Assembly (NCBI RefSeq): GCF_039544005.1
Contig: NZ_BAABKV010000001.1
Coordinates: 7,192,001 to 7,256,000, forward strand
DNA: 64,000 nucleotides
DNA from: Kitasatospora paranensis
GTDB taxonomy: Bacteria; Actinomycetota; Actinomycetes; Streptomycetales; Streptomycetaceae
Direction of reading: 5' to 3'
The position numbers and the translations under genes were made by a program. The notes under the pieces were generated by a model, which was not told where the DNA came from, did not search any database, and saw only the letters and a program-made list of their open reading frames with translations. Position 1 is the first letter of the stretch. The number at the start of each line of letters is the position of its first letter. This document shows positions 60,519 to 64,000 of the stretch, one piece after another.

Positions 60519-60946
60519 TCAGGCGGCCGCCGGAGCCCGGCGCAGCAGCAGCGTGGCGTGCACGACCTTGCCCGCACCGTCCTGCCGCACCCCCACTCCT
60601 CGGCCACCGCCCGGACGAGGGCGAGCCCGCGGCCGGACACCGCGTCGGCGTCCGGCCGGCGCAGCACCGGGTGCCCGTTCCCGCCGTCGCGCACCTCGAT
60701 GCTCACCCGGTCGTCGGTCACCACCAGCCGCAGGGCGATCGGCGGGCCGCCGTGCCGGACGGCGTTGGTGACCAGCTCGGAGACGGCGAGCTCGGCGTCG
60801 TCCACGACCGCGGCCGGCATGCCGCGGCCGTCGTCCCGCAGCACCTCGTGGAGGGTCCGCCGGACGAGTTCGCGGGCCGCCCGCGGGGCCGGCTCCGCCA
60901 TCGGCACGGCCACCGTCCGCCGTGCCGTCCTGTGCTCCGTCGTCAT
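60519..60946 (-). CDS. Anti-sigma-type HATPase_c protein, frame break in this sequence
   Basis: Predicted 142 residues after one base is restored. N box LAVSELVTNAVRHG, G1 EVRDGGNGHP and G2 GRGLALVRAVAEEWG identify an RsbW-like ATP-binding protein. The break is at the CCCCC run 60590-60594; with one more base the end reads EEWGVRQDGAGKVVHATLLL, as usual for this family, and stops at 60519-60521. MTTEHRTARRTVAVPM begins at 60946. It is divergent from nothing and follows the phosphatase gene on the same strand by 92 bp. Confidence 0.83.
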
Positions 60947-61037
60947 CGCCCGCACCTTCCCTCTCGTGTTCGCGGCCCTCTCCTGTCTGCTTGCCGCGTT
61001 CGCCGACGGCACACCTGCCGCCTGCCGCCCGGGGCGG

Positions 61038-62261
61038 TCAGGTCCCCCAGGCGAGGTGCAGGATCGCCAGGTCGTCGGAGTGCCGGCCGCGGTTGAGCGC
61101 GTCGGCGGTGGTGACCAGGTGGTCCAGCAGGCGGTCGGGCGCCAGCGGGCCGGCGTCGCGGACGAGCGCGACCAGCCCCTCGGTGCCGAGCCGGTCGGGG
61201 CCGTCCCCGACGTGGCCCTCGATCAGGCCGTCGGTGAACAGCAGCAGGGCGCCGCTCGGCGGCAGCCGGAACTCGGCCGCCTCCCAGCCGCCGTGCCCGG
61301 GCAGCATGCCCAGCGCGATGCCGTTCGGGGCGTCCGCGTCGCGCCACCCCTGTTCGCTCCGCAGCAGCGGGGCGTGGTGGCCCGCGAGGTGGACGACGGC
61401 CCGCCCGCGGTCCGGGGAGAGGGTGAGCGTGGCACAGGTGGCGAAGACGTCCGGCCGGGTGCGTTCGGCGACCAGCACCTGTTCCAGCAGGGCGAGCAGC
61501 TCGGTGTCGCGGTGCCCGGCCAGGGTCAGGGCGCGCCAGGTGATGCGCAGGCAGACGCCGAGTGCGGCCTCGTCCGGGCCGTGCCCGCTGACGTCGCCGA
61601 TGAGGGCGTGCAGGCAGCCGTCCGAGGTCTGCACGACGTCGAGGAAGTCGCCGCCCAGCAGGGCGCGTTCGCGCCCGGGAAGGTAGCGGCTGGCGACGGT
61701 GACGTCGGCGGAGGTGAGCAGTGGTGCCGGCAGCAGGCCGCGTTCCAGGCGGGCGTTCTCCTGGGCGCGGATCTGGTTCTCCCGCAGCTCGGCGGCGGCC
61801 CGGCCGGCCTCCTTGCGGTGCACGGCGTACCGGACGGCGCGCTGCAGCAGCTGGGCGTCGACCAGGCCCTTGACGAGGTAGTCCTGGGCGCCGGTGGCCA
61901 CCGCACGGGAGCCGGCGCCCGCGTCCACCAGCCCGGTCAGGACGATGACGGCGGTGTCGGGCGCGGCGCGCAGCACCGAGTCGACGCCCTCCACGCCGGA
62001 GGCGTCGGTGAGGTGGAGGTCCAGCAGGACGCAGTCGGCCGCCTCCCGTGCCAGGTGGGCGAGCGCCTGCGCCATGGTCGTCCGGTGCCGGAGCGTGTAC
62101 CGCAGGTCGGTGTCGGTGAGCATCTCCTCGACGAGCAGCGCGTCGCCGGGATCGTCCTCGATGAGCAGGATGCGGTAGTGCTCGTCCACCGGGGCGGGCA
62201 CCGGCGGTGCGGAGGTGGGCCGGGGCCGCGGGAGCGGCGGCGCCGGGTCGGTCCGGGTCAT
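61038..62261 (-). CDS. Response regulator with PP2C (SpoIIE-type) phosphatase domain
   Basis: A 407-residue protein. An N-terminal receiver domain (about 28-150) has ILLIEDDPGDALLVEEML and the phosphorylatable Asp in CVLLDLHLTD, and a C-terminal PP2C domain (about 185-405) has GGDFLDVV, IGDVSGHGPDEAAL and LLLFTDGLIEG. The pair with the histidine kinase directly upstream (ATGA overlap) should let a signal control dephosphorylation of STAS antagonists and so activate a sigma factor. Confidence 0.92.
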   Translation of the reverse strand: MTRTDPAPPLPRPRPTSAPPVPAPVDEHYRILLIEDDPGDALLVEEMLTDTDLRYTLRHRTTMAQALAHLAREAADCVLLDLHLTDASGVEGVDSVLRAAPDTAVIVLTGLVDAGAGSRAVATGAQDYLVKGLVDAQLLQRAVRYAVHRKEAGRAAAELRENQIRAQENARLERGLLPAPLLTSADVTVASRYLPGRERALLGGDFLDVVQTSDGCLHALIGDVSGHGPDEAALGVCLRITWRALTLAGHRDTELLALLEQVLVAERTRPDVFATCATLTLSPDRGRAVVHLAGHHAPLLRSEQGWRDADAPNGIALGMLPGHGGWEAAEFRLPPSGALLLFTDGLIEGHVGDGPDRLGTEGLVALVRDAGPLAPDRLLDHLVTTADALNRGRHSDDLAILHLAWGT

Positions 62262-63936
62262 CGCAGGGCCTCCTGCGGCCCGGCACCGTGCTCGCCGCCC
62301 TGCCCGGCGGACTCCGCCCGTGCGGCCGGCACGGCAGCCGGCGCGTCCGGACCGGCTTCCTCGGTGGCGGGCAGCGTGAACACCAGGCGGGTCCCGGGGG
62401 AGTGGGCGCGGTCGATGCCGATCGTGCCGCCGTGGAACTCGACGATCTTCTTGCACATCGCCAGCCCGATCCCGTTGCCCGGGTAGGCGTCGCGGGTGTG
62501 CAGTCGCTGGAAGATGACGAACACCTTGTCCGCGAACTCGGGGGCGATCCCGATGCCGTTGTCCGCGACGGCGAACGTCCAGCCCGCCGCGGAGCGCTCG
62601 GCGGACAGGTGGACCTGTGCCGGCCGGTCGGGGAGTGGAACTTCACCGCGTTGCTGACCAGGTTCTGCAGCAGGATGCCGAGCTGGGTGGCGTCGCCCTC
62701 GACGGTCGGCAGCGGGTCGTGGGTGACCGTCGCACCGGTCTCCTCGATCTGGACGCCGAGGCCGTCCTCGGTGGCGCGCAGCAGCGCCTCCAGGTCGACC
62801 GGCGCCTGTCCGCTGTGGACGCGCCCGACCCGGGAGAACTCCAGCAGGTCGTTGATCAGCGTCTGCATCCGGTTCGCGCCGTCCACCGCGAAGGCGATGT
62901 ACTGCCGGGCCCGGTCGTCGAGCTGCTCGGCGTAGCGGCGCTCCAGCAGCTGGCAGAAGCTGGCGACCTTGCGCAGCGGCTCCTGGAGGTCATGGGAGGC
63001 CACGTAGGCGAACTGTTCCAGCTCCGCGTTGGACCGCTGGAGGTCGGCCGTCTGGTCGGCGAGCAGCGCCCGCGCGTGGTCGGCGGAGGCCACCTCGTCG
63101 ACCAGGCGCCGGCGCATGGCCTCCACGCTGGCGGCCAGGCTGCGCAGGTCCGCCGGCCCGCTCTCGCCGATCTGCCGGTCGAAGACGCCGCCGGCCACCG
63201 CGTCGGTGTCCTCGGCGAGTCGGCCGAGCGGCGTGGTCACCCCGCGCCGCAGCGCCTCGAAGATCAGGGCGGCGAGCGCCACGATCACGGCCATGATGCA
63301 GCCGAAGACCACGTTGCGCTGCACCCGGACGGTCTCCAGGGCGGCCCGGTCGACCGCCCGCTCGTGCCGCAGTCCGTCCTGGAGGCGGGTGGAGGCGGCC
63401 CGGACGGCGTCGAAGGAGCGTTTGGCGTCGGTGGCGTTCCGTTCCGCCTCGGCGACCGGTGCGCCCGCCGGGGCGGCGGCCACGGGCCGCGCGGCCGTCC
63501 GCTGCCAGGAGTCGGCGGCCGCGGTCAGCGTGGCGAGGTCCGCCGCCGACGGGTCGTCACCGGTCAGCAGGCCGGACAGCTCGGACTCGCTCTCCTGCTG
63601 GAGCGCGAGTCCGCGGGTGTACGGCTCCAGGAACTCGGTGCGCCCGGTGAGCCCGTAGCCGCGGACACCGGACTCCTGGTCGACCAGGGCGGTCTCCATG
63701 CGCCCGGCCGCGATCAGCGCGGGGGACGTCCGGTCGACCAGGCGGTTGTTGACCGTGCCGGCGTGGACGAGGACGGCCCAGCCGAGCACGCTGAGCGAGG
63801 TCAGCACGGCGAGGGCGCCGGCGACCCCGACCCGCAGCCACCGCCGGGTCGTCCACGGGGCCCGTCGGCCCGGTGGGGCGGGACGGGGCCGGGCGCCGTC
63901 GGGCGCGGCGGCGCCTGCCGCCGGGGACTGTGCCAC
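62258..63936 (-). CDS. Membrane sensor histidine kinase with CHASE3-like and HAMP domains, frame break in this sequence
   Basis: Predicted 559 residues after one base is restored. A first helix (about 33-58) and a second (about 213-235) flank an extracellular four-helix CHASE3-like sensor, with a HAMP segment after the second. The kinase part has FAYVASHDLQEPLRKVASFC with the phosphorylatable His, NLVSNAVKF and GNGIGLAMCKKIVEFHGG. The break at GGGG 62630-62633 disrupts the ATP domain; adding one base restores it. The SHDLQEP type is phytochrome-like, and such kinases partner single response regulators. Its stop overlaps the response regulator start (ATGA). Confidence 0.85.
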
Positions 63937-64000
63937 GCTGTGTGCCTTCCGTCGTCTTCCGCCCCTGGCGTGGCGGGAGGTCGCCTAACGCCGGTGTGCA

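Noticed and set aside
60943-63936. A 997-residue sensor protein
   Set aside because: Everything after the frame break is Arg/Pro-rich shadow of the response regulator gene; the true kinase ends at 62258.

Overview
The window is very GC-rich DNA with strong third-position G/C bias. It carries SsgA-like proteins, a WhiB protein, an Rpf/LysM protein behind a c-di-AMP riboswitch, CebR-type cellulase operators and several regulators starting with GTG. That points to a streptomycete (Streptomyces/Kitasatospora type) actinobacterial chromosome. I saw no rRNA, tRNA, CRISPR array or intact insertion sequence.

Layout: 0-11.4 kb is mixed housekeeping and accessory content: the end of a TehA/SLAC1-type transporter, an ArsR regulator divergent from a quinone reductase, an ABC solute-binding lipoprotein, a saccharopine-dehydrogenase-like enzyme, hemC, DUF6629 and DUF1963 proteins, a methyltransferase and a PAS-GAF-PP2C phosphatase. 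11.4-17.2 kb is a cellulose-degradation island: a GH5 enzyme with FN3 and CBM2 domains and a GH6 enzyme, with three CebR-type boxes, plus an AbiEii-like nucleotidyltransferase and a GNAT enzyme. 17.3-21.6 kb has a DUF3626 protein, the riboswitch-controlled Rpf/LysM protein (catalytic Glu replaced by Ala) and a lone gltD. 21.8-26.4 kb holds two MFS exporters, each paired with a regulator (MarR, TetR) and each with a visible operator. 26.4-31.9 kb has a GH16-like protein behind a sigma-B-type promoter, ogt, a LacI regulator, DUF2625 and another MFS protein.

31.9-52.2 kb is the most interesting part. It combines a SigK/RskA pair, the SigK-type lipid operon (FAD oxidoreductase, DUF1365, UfaA1-like methyltransferase, second CFA-type methyltransferase, DUF1295), a CPD photolyase, an Fe-S (6-4)-type photolyase, a spore-photoproduct-lyase-like radical SAM protein, a LitR/CarH-like MerR regulator with a coupled small membrane protein, an MPT70/83-like fasciclin lipoprotein and a periplasmic-type molybdoenzyme. 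Two regulatory codes can be read from the DNA. Three promoters share CAATCC-N15-YCGAA, resembling the mycobacterial SigK consensus. Three other transcription units share a 19-bp operator, TGCR-N7-TGCAMC with a conserved spacer, which I assign tentatively to the MerR protein. I read the region as a light/photo-oxidative-stress regulon coupling membrane-lipid methylation with DNA photorepair.

52.3-64 kb is a stress and development region: a YihY-like protein, a SigB/F-family sigma factor, two SsgA-like proteins, an MscS channel, DUF6458, PRC-barrel and WhiB proteins, and partner-switching parts (STAS antagonist, two anti-sigma-type ATPases, a response-regulator/PP2C phosphatase and a histidine kinase).

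Quality caveat: at least ten genes are interrupted by apparent single-base deletions, nearly all in runs of four or more identical bases, and restoring one base re-forms a family-typical protein each time. I read these as homopolymer errors in the assembly and annotate such genes at full length.
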